64,000 nucleotides of DNA from positions 136,687,148 through 136,751,147 of the forward strand of contig NC_066580.1 of assembly GCF_024323335.1 (NCBI RefSeq), in the 5' to 3' direction. Every line of letters starts with the position of its first letter. Positions within the stretch are counted from its first letter, which is position 1. This stretch comes from Lathyrus oleraceus. Its lineage: Eukaryota > Streptophyta > Magnoliopsida > Fabales > Fabaceae. Both the position numbers and the translations under genes were made by a program. This document shows, piece after piece, positions 46,021 through 57,000 of the stretch. Below the pieces are notes generated by a model. It ran no database searches, had not been told where the DNA came from, and was given only the letters and a program-made list of their open reading frames with translations.

Positions 46021-47384
46021 GAGGCGTCGAATCATTGAGAAGGAGACCTGATCCCGCACCGTTACTCTGCTGGAATTTCACTCACACCCAATCACCAAAG
46101 CTAGAGTTCATCATTAGAACTTTGAGGAAACTGAGCTAAAGCCACTACAAAGTCAAGATACACCCAAAATCAGCGAAGAAGAACGAAGAGAGGCGAGAAA
46201 AGAAATAGAACGAAGCTTACCGTGGACCTGGAGAGAATTTTGCTCGAAGAGTCATCGGAGTTCAAGTAAGCTTCAGATCTCCTTTTCTTTTCGTCGGTAT
46301 TTTTTCTTCCACATTTACTCAATTCATGCTAAAACTCTAATATAGTTGTTGTTCATTCAATATCGGGTTGATATTTCGACTCCCATCATAATGCATAATG
46401 AATTGATAACTGTTGAATGAGTAAGTCAGTCTCGATTACTGCTTTGAATATACCATCGGAGCTCCTTGCATTCCATATTTCTCCATTTGTGTGCGATCTG
46501 GTTTGAATGTTAGGTTTTAAAGTTGGAAATTGGGGATTTAGGTTAGGATCGATGTTTATGTATGTGCTTGATTTATGATGCTCACCATGGTTGGTTTAGA
46601 GATTTCTTGAAGAATCTGGTTTAGAAATGCTTTTTTTGTTTGTTTTGATAATAGGAAAGGGGTTATTGGAATTTAAGGAGACCTTGTAATTGTTGTTTAA
46701 ATGGAATTAATTTCATTTTTTTTGTTTAAGGCAATAAAGGACTGTGAACGTCCCAAGGGTCACACGTCTACCTATGGTAGCGTGACCGTCACATGGAAAA
46801 CGGAGACGGCTGGTAACATGTATAGGTAGCTGTACAGCTGTCCACCTTGAATTCAATTTCCACTGTATTTGGTCTCGGTTGGGTTCAGGAGGAGTTGGGC
46901 TCAAAAGCCCGCTCTGACCCAGTGTTTTCTTTGTCACGCCTGTTCGGCTGCTTCAATTCCAAAAAAGGGGTTTTGGGCCTTAGGGTCCATTACGAACTTT
47001 TGGCCTATGTTAGGGCTTTACCCCCTGTTTACTTCCCATACACCTTGTTTATTTAGTTTAATTAATTCCTTATTTCGTATGTTTTATAAAAAAGAATGAT
47101 TAAGATCAAATAATAGTAGGTAGAAGTATTTATTAGTTTGATTACTTTTAATCCATATTTCTATTTACTTACTTCGTTAGAATATTATAAATGTCTAAAT
47201 AAGAAGTTAATTAGCGCGGTTAGCAATTAATTCGTTTTCTAAAACAAATCTGCCATGGGTCCTATACCAATTATTCCTATATAAACCCGATTAATTCTAA
47301 AAAATTATTAATTAAAATTCAATAACTAATTAATATACTTTCTAAAAATATTTCAATTAATCTTTAAATGAAAAGGGGAATAAT

Positions 47385-48560
47385 GAGCATCCGCTTTATT
47401 ATCTCTCGATCATTCGGATAATTGGCGTTCGCCATATTGCTCGAATTTTCATCATCTAATCAAAACATTAATTTCATAAAATTAAAATCACTTCCTCAAA
47501 TTAATTATAAATCCTAAAAGTTTTATTTTAAATATTTAATCTTTGAATGAAAAGGAGAATAGTAAGCGTCCGCTTCACTATCTCTCGCTTATCCGAATAA
47601 TTGGCGTTTGCCACATTACTCGAATCTTCGTCATTCAATAAAAAACCTAATAATCATACAAAATACAAATCATTTTTCTAAATTAATATAATACTTGAGA
47701 ATATTTTTTATAATTTAAACTTGGGATGAAAAAGAATATAGGAAGCGTTCGCTTCACTATTTCTCAAGAATTTGAATGATTGGCGTACGCCACATTGCTC
47801 GAGTTCTTGTCGCCCGATTAAGACATCAAACCATAACATTCCAAATCATTTCTTTTAAATCAACTACAAATTCCAAAATCTTTTAATTCTAAATTTCCGA
47901 TAATTAAGGATGGGAGGCGTTCGCCTCACTATCTTCTGATTATTCGAATAATTGGCGTACGCCATATTGATCGAATTCTCGTCGTCAAAATTAAAACGCA
48001 ATCGAATAATTTGAAATCAAATTTTAGATAAAATCCAATTTCACAAAATAAACTTCAACTTAAACTTCAATTGAGAATGAGAGGCGTTCGGCTCACCATC
48101 CTGTGATTATTTGAACGAGTGGCGCACGCCACATTGCTCAAATCACCAACTTTTCAAAACCTACCAATTCAAAATTCAAAATATTTTTTGCAAATAAAAA
48201 AACAACATTTAAAAACACTTCTTTTCGTAAACTAAACCTCGGATGATACAAGATGGGAGGCGTTCGCCTCACCATCTCTCGATTGTTTGAATAATTGGCG
48301 CTCGCCATATTGCACAAATCATTGAATTTCGATTAATACATTTTAAATAAACTTGGATAAAGGAATAGGTGGCGCACGCCTCATTATTCTTTGAATAAGC
48401 AAGTAGGTGGCGTACGCCTCACTACCGTGCATATTCAACATCCACGAACAAACTTTCAAAATAATTCGAACAAAAAAGGAGTAGAAGGTGTTCACCTTAT
48501 TATTCCTCGAAAGAATTGAACGATTGGTGTGCACCATATTGCTCAATATTTTGTCGTTCT
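47385..48560 (+). repeat. Ogre-B LTR palindrome array, about 8 units of roughly 170 bp
   Basis: Each full unit has two short inverted repeats about 25-30 bases apart. One is of type GAGGCGTTCGCCTC (for example 47,914-47,927), the other of type TGGCGTACGCCA (47,953-47,964). Between units arms change on both sides: GAAGCG/CGCTTC near 47,740, AAGGTG/CACCTT at 48,485-48,498, TGGTG/CACCA at 48,525-48,536. The array lies in the transcribed leader. Confidence 0.85.
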
Positions 48561-48973
48561 TCTTCAAAATACCGAACATATTAAACTTAATTCCTCGCCC
48601 CCGTGCGACCAACAACTTAAAACTCTTTTCAAAAGAACACTGTTAATCCTTTCTAATGCGCACAACAAACTAGTGCTTAAGCCTTCGCCGAGAGTAGACA
48701 AGCCAACGTTTAGCCTTTAGGATGTGATCTGAACAGTCGTTCATAAAAGACACCAAGCAACCGTAGTTCCCCGAACTACGAATGCTCTGATTTCCTTATT
48801 GCACCATAAGGATACGTAGGCACAAGATTGCGAGATCTTGGCGAGTACACTAATAAAAAATCTCCCTGTTCTCCTTTTGAGGTCTTCATCCATCTCTATT
48901 CAATATTTAATTACTCGAAGAAAGCGAATAACATTTAACTAACATTCAAATAACAAATCAGACTAAAAGGTTC

Positions 48974-48989
48974 CCGTTGAGTACAACGG
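48974..48989 (+). other. Conserved U5 stem-loop in Ogre-B LTR
   Basis: CCGTTGAGTACAACGG is a 6 bp stem with a 4-base loop. It sits in a block shared with LARD-F (CGTGAGGGGTGCTAATACC and onwards). Confidence 0.62.
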
Positions 48990-49110
48990 ACGTGAGGGGT
49001 GCTAATACCTTCCCCTTGCGTAATCGACTCCCGAACCCGAATATGGTTGAGACGACCATTATTCTATTTTTCTAAAAGGTTTTATCGATATTTTCCTATT
49101 CCTTCATTGG

Positions 49111-49120
49111 AATAAATAAA
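49111..49120 (+). promoter_or_regulatory. Possible polyadenylation signal of Ogre-B
   Basis: AATAAATAAA, 75-85 bases before the LTR end, with the same neighbourhood (GTTCGGTGG) in LARD-F. Confidence 0.42.
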
Positions 49121-49196
49121 GTTCGGTGGTGACTCTGTTCGAACTAATTTTTTCTGCGACCATCGCGTGGAATCGTATTTTTTGAGATGCGACAGA

Positions 49197-49214
49197 TGGC
49201 GACTCTGCTGGGGA
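49197..49214 (+). other. Ogre-B primer binding site
   Basis: TGGCGACTCTGCTGGGGA, two bases after the LTR end, same as LARD-F. Confidence 0.9.
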
Positions 49215-49426
49215 CTAATTGCTCCAAGCAAGAGAGAGTCAAGCCTAACTTAGTAAATTTTCTATGGATGTTAAAATACCGCTTTTATTTGCTTCTGTAT
49301 ATCTTGATGTATTATTTATGTTATGTAATTTATTCTGCTATTATGTTGGGTGATCTATGGTGTTTGACACATGATGTGAGATAAGCTCCGTACCCGAGCT
49401 TCGAGAAGAACTTAGAACCCGGAGTT

Positions 49427-49745
49427 GCATAGTATTGAACCGAGGGGTGTACACCTCATTGGGACAATACGAGAACTCCACCTAGAGTAGATCTGTTCAG
49501 AATTTCCATCCTAATATGGCTAGCCCATTATTATGAGGAAACATTGAACATGGCCCATGACTTTGGGAACCTCATCTTAAACTGAAGTCCGTCTTCATGA
49601 TTGGCGATCGTGTAGTATTGAACCGAAGGGTCTACACCCTGTTCGAACAATACGAGGATCCCACTTAGAGTAGACCGATTCAGAACTTCCATTTCAATGT
49701 GGCTAGCCCATTATTGCGATGAAAGATTGAACTTGGTCCATGACT
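49427..49745 (+). repeat. Ogre-B leader: direct duplication, 183 bp period
   Basis: Two copies run from AGTATTGAACCGA (49,431 and 49,614) to CCATGACT (49,555 and 49,738). They share GTACACC/CTACACC, ACAATACGAG, AGAGTAGA and GGCTAGCCCATTATT. They lie between PBS and ORF1. Confidence 0.85.
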
Positions 49746-49972
49746 ATAAGTTCTTATCATGAAAATGGATAACCTTAGGAGAAATCCTTGATGTGCGGGG
49801 TAAAAGACATAGAACCGCCGTTAAGTTGAACTTTGTGATATGTGTGAAACCTGGATCCCTGTCATTGCATAAACATCATATTGCATTCATTATAAGCATA
49901 ACAAAATCATTTACACACTTTTTATTTTTAGGGAATTTCAAAATTTTCAATTAATTAAGCATTCAAGAACAA

Positions 49973-51958
49973 ATGGAGTCAGGAAAGATAAAAACATTCC
50001 AAATCAAAGCCAAGGTACCGTGTGTGAAGGGGTTCATTGCATTCAGAGATGGGTTGACTAATATCCATCGAGACGCATTCACACTCAAATATGGGAAGAT
50101 TCTACACTGGTTGTTTGTACCAGTACAGAAGGATGCTATTACCGCACTAGCCCAGTTTTATGATCCATCACTCAGAAGTTTCCTCTTTAGAGATTTCCAG
50201 TTGGCCCCGACTTTGGAAGAATTCAGAAGAATATTGGACTTTCCTAAGCAGAAGAAGGGACCATACAAGGGGTTAGGTCAAATCCCTAAACCCGAAGAGT
50301 TGGCAAAAGTATTAGGCATCCCAGTCGAAGATCTAACCCCTAACATCAAAATTTGGGGGAAGGTACAAGGAATTCCACAAGAGTACCTGGAGAAAATTGC
50401 TCAAAGCTTTGCTAAAGCCCAGAAGTGGGAAGCCCATGATACTATTATGGCTTTACTTATTTTTGGATTGGTGTTATTTCCTAATATGGAGAAGTAAATT
50501 GATGCAGCAGCTATTAGCGTATTTTGGGCCGTCAAGGTTAAGAATGAAGACCCAGTGCTCGCACTCCTAGCAGATGTTTATCACACCTTGCACTTACGCT
50601 TTGAGAAGAAGGGAGGACTGATGTTATGTTGCATACCACTCCTTTACCAATGGTTTGTCTCTCATGTGTTCAAAGAGGTTGATACAATTGAAAGGATGGA
50701 TGGATATGAGTGGTCTCAAAAGCTAGTAGGACTCACTGAAAATACCATTATTTGGTATCCTCATGGTTTGAATGTGGGAGATACAATTACTAGTTGTGGA
50801 GAATTTCCGAATGTACCATTAATAGGGTCAAAAGGGTGCATTAACTACAACCCTATTTTAGCAGTGAGGCAATTGGGTTATCCTATCACATACAAGCCGG
50901 ATGACCAGTTGTTAGAAGGTTTTGTGTTCCATGATATGGAGGATCTCGTTATGCTGAGAAGGGTTATCCGAGCCTGGGAAAAAGTTCGCTTCAGAGGACA
51001 AGACAAAGGAAAGGGTGTCATAGGGGATAGAGAACCCTATTATCAATGGGTCACCATAAGAAGTCAAGAGATCAAGCTGCCATTCATCCTCGATCCTCCA
51101 ACTCAACCTCCACCACCAGAACCCATCCCTGTCTCCATGGAAGAAGTGGAAGCGTTGAGAGCTACTATAGCAAGACTTGGACAAGAAAATGAAGAGCTAC
51201 AAACCAGCTTCCAGCAAGTTTCAAATGAAAGAAATGAAATAAAGTGGGAACTAGGGAGGAAGAAGGCTCAGTTAGAAGCGACTGAGGAAAAGGTCGACAA
51301 GGAAGAACACAAGAGAAAGAAAGTGAAAGTAGGCATGGAACAAGCTGACCACTGCCTAGAAACCATTAAAGAGCAGTTGAGGCAAGTTGAGAAAGAATGC
51401 CAAAAGAATAAGCAATGGTGGCTACGAGCTACAGAAGAGAAAAAAGAAGTTAGAGAGATATTGGAGGCTAAGATACACGATCTCACTATCTCCCTCCACA
51501 ATGTTGAGACCCAAGCTGAGCACGAGCGCTGACCTAAGGAAAGAGCCCTTGAAGCTTCTCGAGTCACACCTACGACTTGGGCCGAGAAATGTCAAGAAGC
51601 AAAAGATGCTAGAGAAGTTGCTCAACATTGGAAAGATAGATTCGAGGCATTCCATCAAGACAATGTGATATGGCTAAGGGAAAGAGAGCAAGTCATTGAG
51701 GATTACGATACCTTTAGGAGAACTATCAATTTCTTGTAAGAGGACAAATATGGGTACCATACAAAGCTCAACAGTTTGGTAGAATTCTGCAACTGGATGA
51801 CCCGAGAAATACCTTAGAGGTTGAGAGAGGCAGTGGAAGGATTGGACCAACATGGCACACATCCCACTGTAATCCATTTTGTTATGATGTGTGAGGGGAT
51901 GATGAAGAGGTTCAAGTTTGAATTAGAAGAACTCATAACTCGAAAGACTGCTGTGTGA
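49973..51958 (+). pseudogene. Ogre-B ORF1 (extra ORF before gag)
   Basis: Ogre elements carry an ORF of unknown function upstream of gag. This one spans 662 codons in a single frame from ATG 49,973. The N-terminal globular part (residues 1-360) includes LAQFYDPSLRSFLFRDFQLAPTLEE and resembles a plant retroelement domain of unknown function. A proline-rich hinge (PPTQPPPPEP) and a long coiled coil to about residue 560 follow. Four in-frame stops, at 50,495, 51,530, 51,737 and 51,815, break it without any frameshift. No enzymatic motif is visible. Start choice: first ATG after the leader, beginning the conserved region. Confidence 0.82.
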
Positions 51959-52288
51959 TTCTTCTTGTTTTCAGTTTATGTTTTCGCAAAGTTTAGTATT
52001 TGAGCTGTATCAATTTGGGCGGTCATGCCTTTGTACTCCGTACTTTAAACATTTGAGTAGAGGAGGATAATCCTCATTTTTTATTTCCTGACTTTATGTT
52101 TTCTTCGAATGTTTAATATAACTACAACCGTGATGAAAATTCCTTGAAAATAAAATATGCATAACATTCGCATCCTCATTATGCATCACGCTTCATAAAA
52201 ACTCAAAAAACTTACCCAACCCTTTTTTACCCTTTGTTCAGCAACGCTGACTAATCAACACCTATACGAGACACGAAGCAACTACAGG
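51959..52288 (+). other. Ogre-B spacer between ORF1 and gag
   Basis: About 330 non-coding bases, T-rich in the middle. No site recognised; whether gag is reached by splicing or internal initiation cannot be seen. Confidence 0.55.
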
Positions 52289-55200
52289 ATGACGTTAGAA
52301 CAAGTAGAGGCTAACCAAGTTACCATGAGGCCAGACATCAATACGATCCAAGAGAAAATGGATCAACTGTTAGAAACAATGCTCGCAATCGCCCAGAGAG
52401 AGAGGGTTGTGGATGTAGAAGCTGGGGCTAGGAGGAATGATAACACATCAAGTTTGGTCCACCAAGACGAGAGCTTCGTCCACGCCAAGAAGAGTCTGGT
52501 TCATATACCGGTAGGAAGCAAAGGGGATGGGGATCGTGCAGAGCCTTCTGAGGCGCCTGCTCATTATGGGTCCAAAATGGGAGATGACCCATACGACGCT
52601 TTCTATGTGCCTGATCAACCGAAGCCTAAGATACTTCCAGATCCTGCTGCAGATAGGCTTCATGCCTTGGAAAAAAAGATCAAAGCTATAGAAGGGAATA
52701 ATATCTTCGGCGCCTCTGCCATGAACATGCGCTTGGTATCAAATTTGGTCATCCCGGCTAAATTTAAAACTCCTGATTTCGAGAAATACAAAGGCCAGAC
52801 TTGCCCAAGAAGTCACCTAGTGATGTACTTCAGGAAAATGGATGCTCATACCGAAAACGACAAACTGCTTATACACAGTTTCCAAGACAGTTTGAGTGAA
52901 GCGTCTCTAAGATGGTACATGAGCTTAGAGCAAGGGCGGATTCAAAACTGGGAAGATTTGGCTGACGCATTTCTCCGTCAATACAAATATAATCTGGATA
53001 TGGCGCCCGACTGAATGCAGTTACAAGGGATGGCAATGAAAGAAAATGAGTCATTTAAAGAATACGCCCCGCGATGGAGAGAGTTGGCTGCTCAGGTAGA
53101 GCCACCATTGTTTGAGAAGGAAATGACTGGAATATTTGTGGATACGCTGAAGGACCCATTCTTTGATAGATTGGTGAGTAGTGCAGCGTCCGGTTTTGCG
53201 CATCTAGTCACAATCGGAGATTGCATAGAAAAAGGGTTGAGGGATGGAAAGATTTCAGGAGCCGTGGCAGCCCCTAGCGCACCGAAAAAGTATTCTAGAG
53301 GCTTCCAGAAGAAAAGAGAAGGTGAAACGAGCGCTGTATCTAGAGGCTATAAGGGGAAGCAACAGACTTCATATGGCCAAGTCGCCGCCGTGGTACCCAT
53401 ACCTTATCAACAACCCATACAACAACAACAAATGTATCAACCATAACATCAACAACATCGTCAACAGCAGAACACCACGCCATCAAGACAATTCAGGCCA
53501 AGGCCTCCAAGAAGGCAACTTGACCCTCTACCAGTACCTTATAGCCAAATATTCTCATATTTTCAAAAGGAGGACCTTCTGACATTGAGGGAGCTAAAAC
53601 CGGCTGTCTTTCCATATCCACCAGGATATGATGCTAACGCCCATTGTGAACTTCACATGGGAGCGCCCGGCCATACCCTAGAGAATTGTTTTGCATTTCA
53701 AAATCGGGTACAAGACTTGATTGAAGCAAAGGTTGTCACCTTCACTCCGAGACGCCCGAACGTGAACACCAATCCCATGCCAACATATGGAGATGCTTCC
53801 GTCAGTGCCATTGAGGAGAGTGATCAAGGAGAACCGATTCTTAAGGTTGAATAGATTCAAACCCCTATCACCAGGATAGGAGCACAGTTGCTAAAGAATG
53901 GTTTAATCCTGGAGGAGCTAGTCGATGATGAGAATGATAAAGAGTTGAGGAATTTTATACAACAAATGCTGGATCAAGGCGAGTTACAGATAAACCGCCG
54001 TGTCAAGAACAAGGGAGAGGAAGAGATAGCCGTGGTGGACATCCCTTATGATGAGGTTAATGTGAACATCCCTTATGATGAGGTTAATGTAGAAATCCAT
54101 ATAAGCCCATTGGTGATAGAGTTTCCAGCACCGTTCGCGTATAAAGATGAGAAGGCGGTCCCATGGATATATCATCCCAGAGTTTTTAAGCAAGGGTAGG
54201 AAGACCAACACTTGGCGATCATTAAACCAATCATCACTTTGATAGTAGGTCCAGCTGGAATGACACGTAGTGGCCGAGTGTTTGCGCCAAGGACTGCTGA
54301 TACTTCTGCAAAGGCTAAAGGGAAGGAAGTTGTTGTCCAGATCCCCGTCCCTAATCAAGAAATGCAAGACATGCACCTATCTCCTAAAGCCACAGTCACT
54401 CGTGAGGAGGCCGAGGAATTTCTAAGGATAATCAAGAAGAGTGATTATAAAGTGGTGGACCAATTGAATCAAACACCTTCAAAAATCTCGATGTTATCTC
54501 TGTTGCTCAACTCAGAAGCACACATGAATTCGTTATTGAAAGTGTTAAGCGCAACACATATCACGAAAGACATAACGATAGAACAGTTTGACGATTTGAT
54601 AGCTTGCGTAACCACTGGAAATTTTTTGGGGTTTAATGATGATGAACTGCCAGTTGAGGGAAAGAACCATAACAAGGCCCTACATATCTCCTTGAAATGC
54701 ATAGACATTATACTATCAAGGGTATTAGTAGACACAGGTTCCTCACTAAACGTCATGCCAAAAACCACTTTGATAAAGCTGCCAATGGAGGGGATGAATA
54801 TGAAGCCCAATACCCTATTTGTGAAGGCATTTGATGGCTCAAGACGAGCAGTGATAAGAGAGGTTGACTTACCAATCAAAATAGGCCCAACTTTTTTCAA
54901 TATCACATTCCAGGTTATGGATATACATCCCGGTTATAGTTGCCTACTTGGGAGACCATGGATCCACTCAGCAGGCGTCGTCACCTCCACTCTACACCAA
55001 AAGCTAAAATTCATTACAAATGACAAGATGATTGTGATTGGAGGGGAGGAGGATATCTTGGTTAGCCACTTAACATCTTTCCGATATATCGAGGTGGATG
55101 GCGAGATAACCGAGACACCATTTCAGTCCTTGGAAGTGGTAAATATGATGGTTGTCCAACAGACATTGGAGACCCCGAAGTCAGGACCGTTCATGGCCTC

Positions 55201-55522
55201 GTGGCAAGGAGCTAAGGCTATAATGGAAAGTGAAAATGCTCAAGACTGGGGCAAAGTGGTGGAAGTGAGAGAGAAGCAAGACAAGTTTGGGTTAGGGTAT
55301 GACCTGTCGTCAATTGAAGTTGGTAACTAACATGATAAAGAGCAGGTTCCTCCTATAGAGGAAACGTTCACCAGCGCTTGCCACATTTTTGGCAACCAGG
55401 TGGCAATGATCAATGTTGAAGATCACAAGGAAGGGGTGTCTAGCTGGATACGACAAGTCGCGCCTAATGAAGAACTGACAAATTGGAAGGCTGTGGAAGT
55501 CCCCAAATTTTTTCAAAAGTAA
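52289..55522 (+). pseudogene. Ogre-B gag-protease polyprotein
   Basis: One frame runs from ATG 52,289 to the TAA at 55,520. Domain order is: N-terminal coil; capsid-type region (FEKYKGQTCPRSHLVMYF, WEDLADAFLRQY, ESFKEYAPRWRELAAQV); Q-rich linker; zinc knuckle of type C-x2-H-x5-H-x4-C at 53,645-53,689; and an aspartic protease with DTGSS at 54,731-54,745. ILG-like CLLGRPW closes the protease. Five nonsense codons (53,012 TGA, 53,444 TAA, 53,852 TAG, 54,197 TAG, 55,328 TAA) but no frameshift over 3.2 kb. A 27 bp in-frame tandem duplication lies at 54,039-54,092. Confidence 0.92.
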
Positions 55523-55738
55523 TTTTATTATTTTAGACAAAACCCTGTGCTCTGCCCAAGGCACAGTGGCGTGTTGTAGAGCCTCCTTTATCTTTTTTAA
55601 GAGTTTTTATATCAATAATAAATGGCGATTTGCATTCAAATTTTTGTTCATTTCCTTTCGTTTTTCTATTGCAAAAAAAATGGCATCAATTTTTATGCAC
55701 GTACTTTCTAAATAAATTGCATAAATCATAACATGTAG
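55519..55738 (+). other. Putative Ogre-B intron between protease and RT
   Basis: The gag-pro frame closes exactly at AAAAGTAATT, where GT at 55,519 can be a donor. A T-rich tract follows, and CATGTAG ends at 55,738, after which RT lead-in coding resumes. Splicing of an intron at this place is established for Ogre elements. Exact ends here are inference; AG at 55,739-55,740 is an alternative acceptor. Confidence 0.55.
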
Positions 55739-57000
55739 AGACACACCGAGACCATTGATAACGACACTGCTAGGGTCTGGCATGACTTTGATTGTCCAAT
55801 CTACCAAGCTAAAGATGAAGTGGGGGAAGATTGCGAGCTCCCTGAAGAGTTGGCCAGATTACTCACAAGAAGAGAAGGTCATTCAACCGCACCAGGAAGA
55901 CGTCGAAGTTATCAACCTGGGAACGGAAGAAGACAAAAGAGAAGTCAGGGTAGGCGTCGCGCTTCAAGATGCAGTGAAGACTAGATTGATAGAGCTCCTC
56001 CACGAATATGACGATGTGTTTGCATGGTCATACCAAGATATGCCCAGATTAGACACTGATATCGTGACCCACAAGCTTCCCCTTAAAGAAGAATGCTCTG
56101 TTGTCAAACAAAAGCTAAGAAGAACTCGACCGGATATGGCTCTCAAGATCAGAGAAGAGGTGAGAAAGCAGTTTGACGCTGGTTTCCTGGAAGTCGCTAA
56201 GTACCCACAATGGGTTGCCAACATTGTACCGGTACCAAAGAAAGATGGGAAGGTCCGCATGTGCGTAGATTATCGAGACTTAAATAGAGCTAGTCCCAAA
56301 GATGATTTCCCATTACCTCACATTGATGTATTGGTAGATAACACAACCCAGTTCTCTGTATTTTCCTTTATGGATGGTTTCTCTGGATACAACCAAATTA
56401 AAATGGGTCCCGAGGACATGGAGAAGACCACGTTCATTACCCCTTAGGGTACCTTTTGTTACAAGGTAATGTCGTTTGGATTAAAGAATGCTGGGGCAAC
56501 ATATCAACGCGCTATGGTGACTCTCTTTCATGACATGATTCATAAAGAGATTTAGGTGTATGTTGACGACATGATCGCCAAATCCCAGACAGAAGAGGAA
56601 CATATCACTAATCTGGAGAAACTATTTTCTCGTTTGAGGAAGTTTAGGTTGAGATTTAATCCTAACAAATGCACATTTGGGGTTCGATCTGGGAAACTTT
56701 TAGGCTTTATTGTAAGCCAAAAGGGAATCGAAGTAGATCCCGACAAGGTTCGAGCCATTCAGAACATGCCTGCACCAAGGACTAAGAAGGAAGTCCGTGG
56801 TTTCTTGGGAAGACTGAATTACATCGCCCGGTTTATCTCTCATCTTACTGCCACATGTAAACCGATATTCAAGCTTCTAAGGAAGAATCAAGGCGTGGAG
56901 TGGAATGATGACTGCCAAATAGCCTTCGACAAAATCAAAGAATACTTACAAGAGTCGCCAATTCTGATGCCCCCTGCAGAAGGGAGAACCCTCATCATGT
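55739..57000 (+). pseudogene. Ogre-B pol: reverse transcriptase
   Basis: The lead-in DFDCPIYQAKDEVGEDCELPEE starts in one frame and shifts near 55,870 to the main frame with DVFAWSYQDMPRLD. RT motifs are VRMCVDYRDLNRASPKDDFPLPHID, FMDGFSGYNQIKM and YVDD from 56,559, then LGFIVSQKGIEVDPDKV. TAG codons at 56,445 and 56,553 replace W and E residues kept in Ogre-A. Catalytic aspartates are intact. Confidence 0.93.

Larger units (their letters stand above)
43549..49194 (+). repeat. Ogre-B 5' LTR (5,646 bp)
   Basis: It starts TGTCATACCCC and ends GATGCGACA. The start recurs at 61,762 after the PPT. It contains TATAAAAG (46,013), a palindrome array (47,385-48,560), a U5 stem-loop and AATAAA near its end. 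It lacks 659 bp that the 3' LTR has after position 44,421. Confidence 0.93.

Noticed and set aside
45783..46139. 118-codon frame in the Ogre-B 5' LTR
   Set aside because: It runs straight through the TATA box and has no recognisable domain; best read as promoter DNA.
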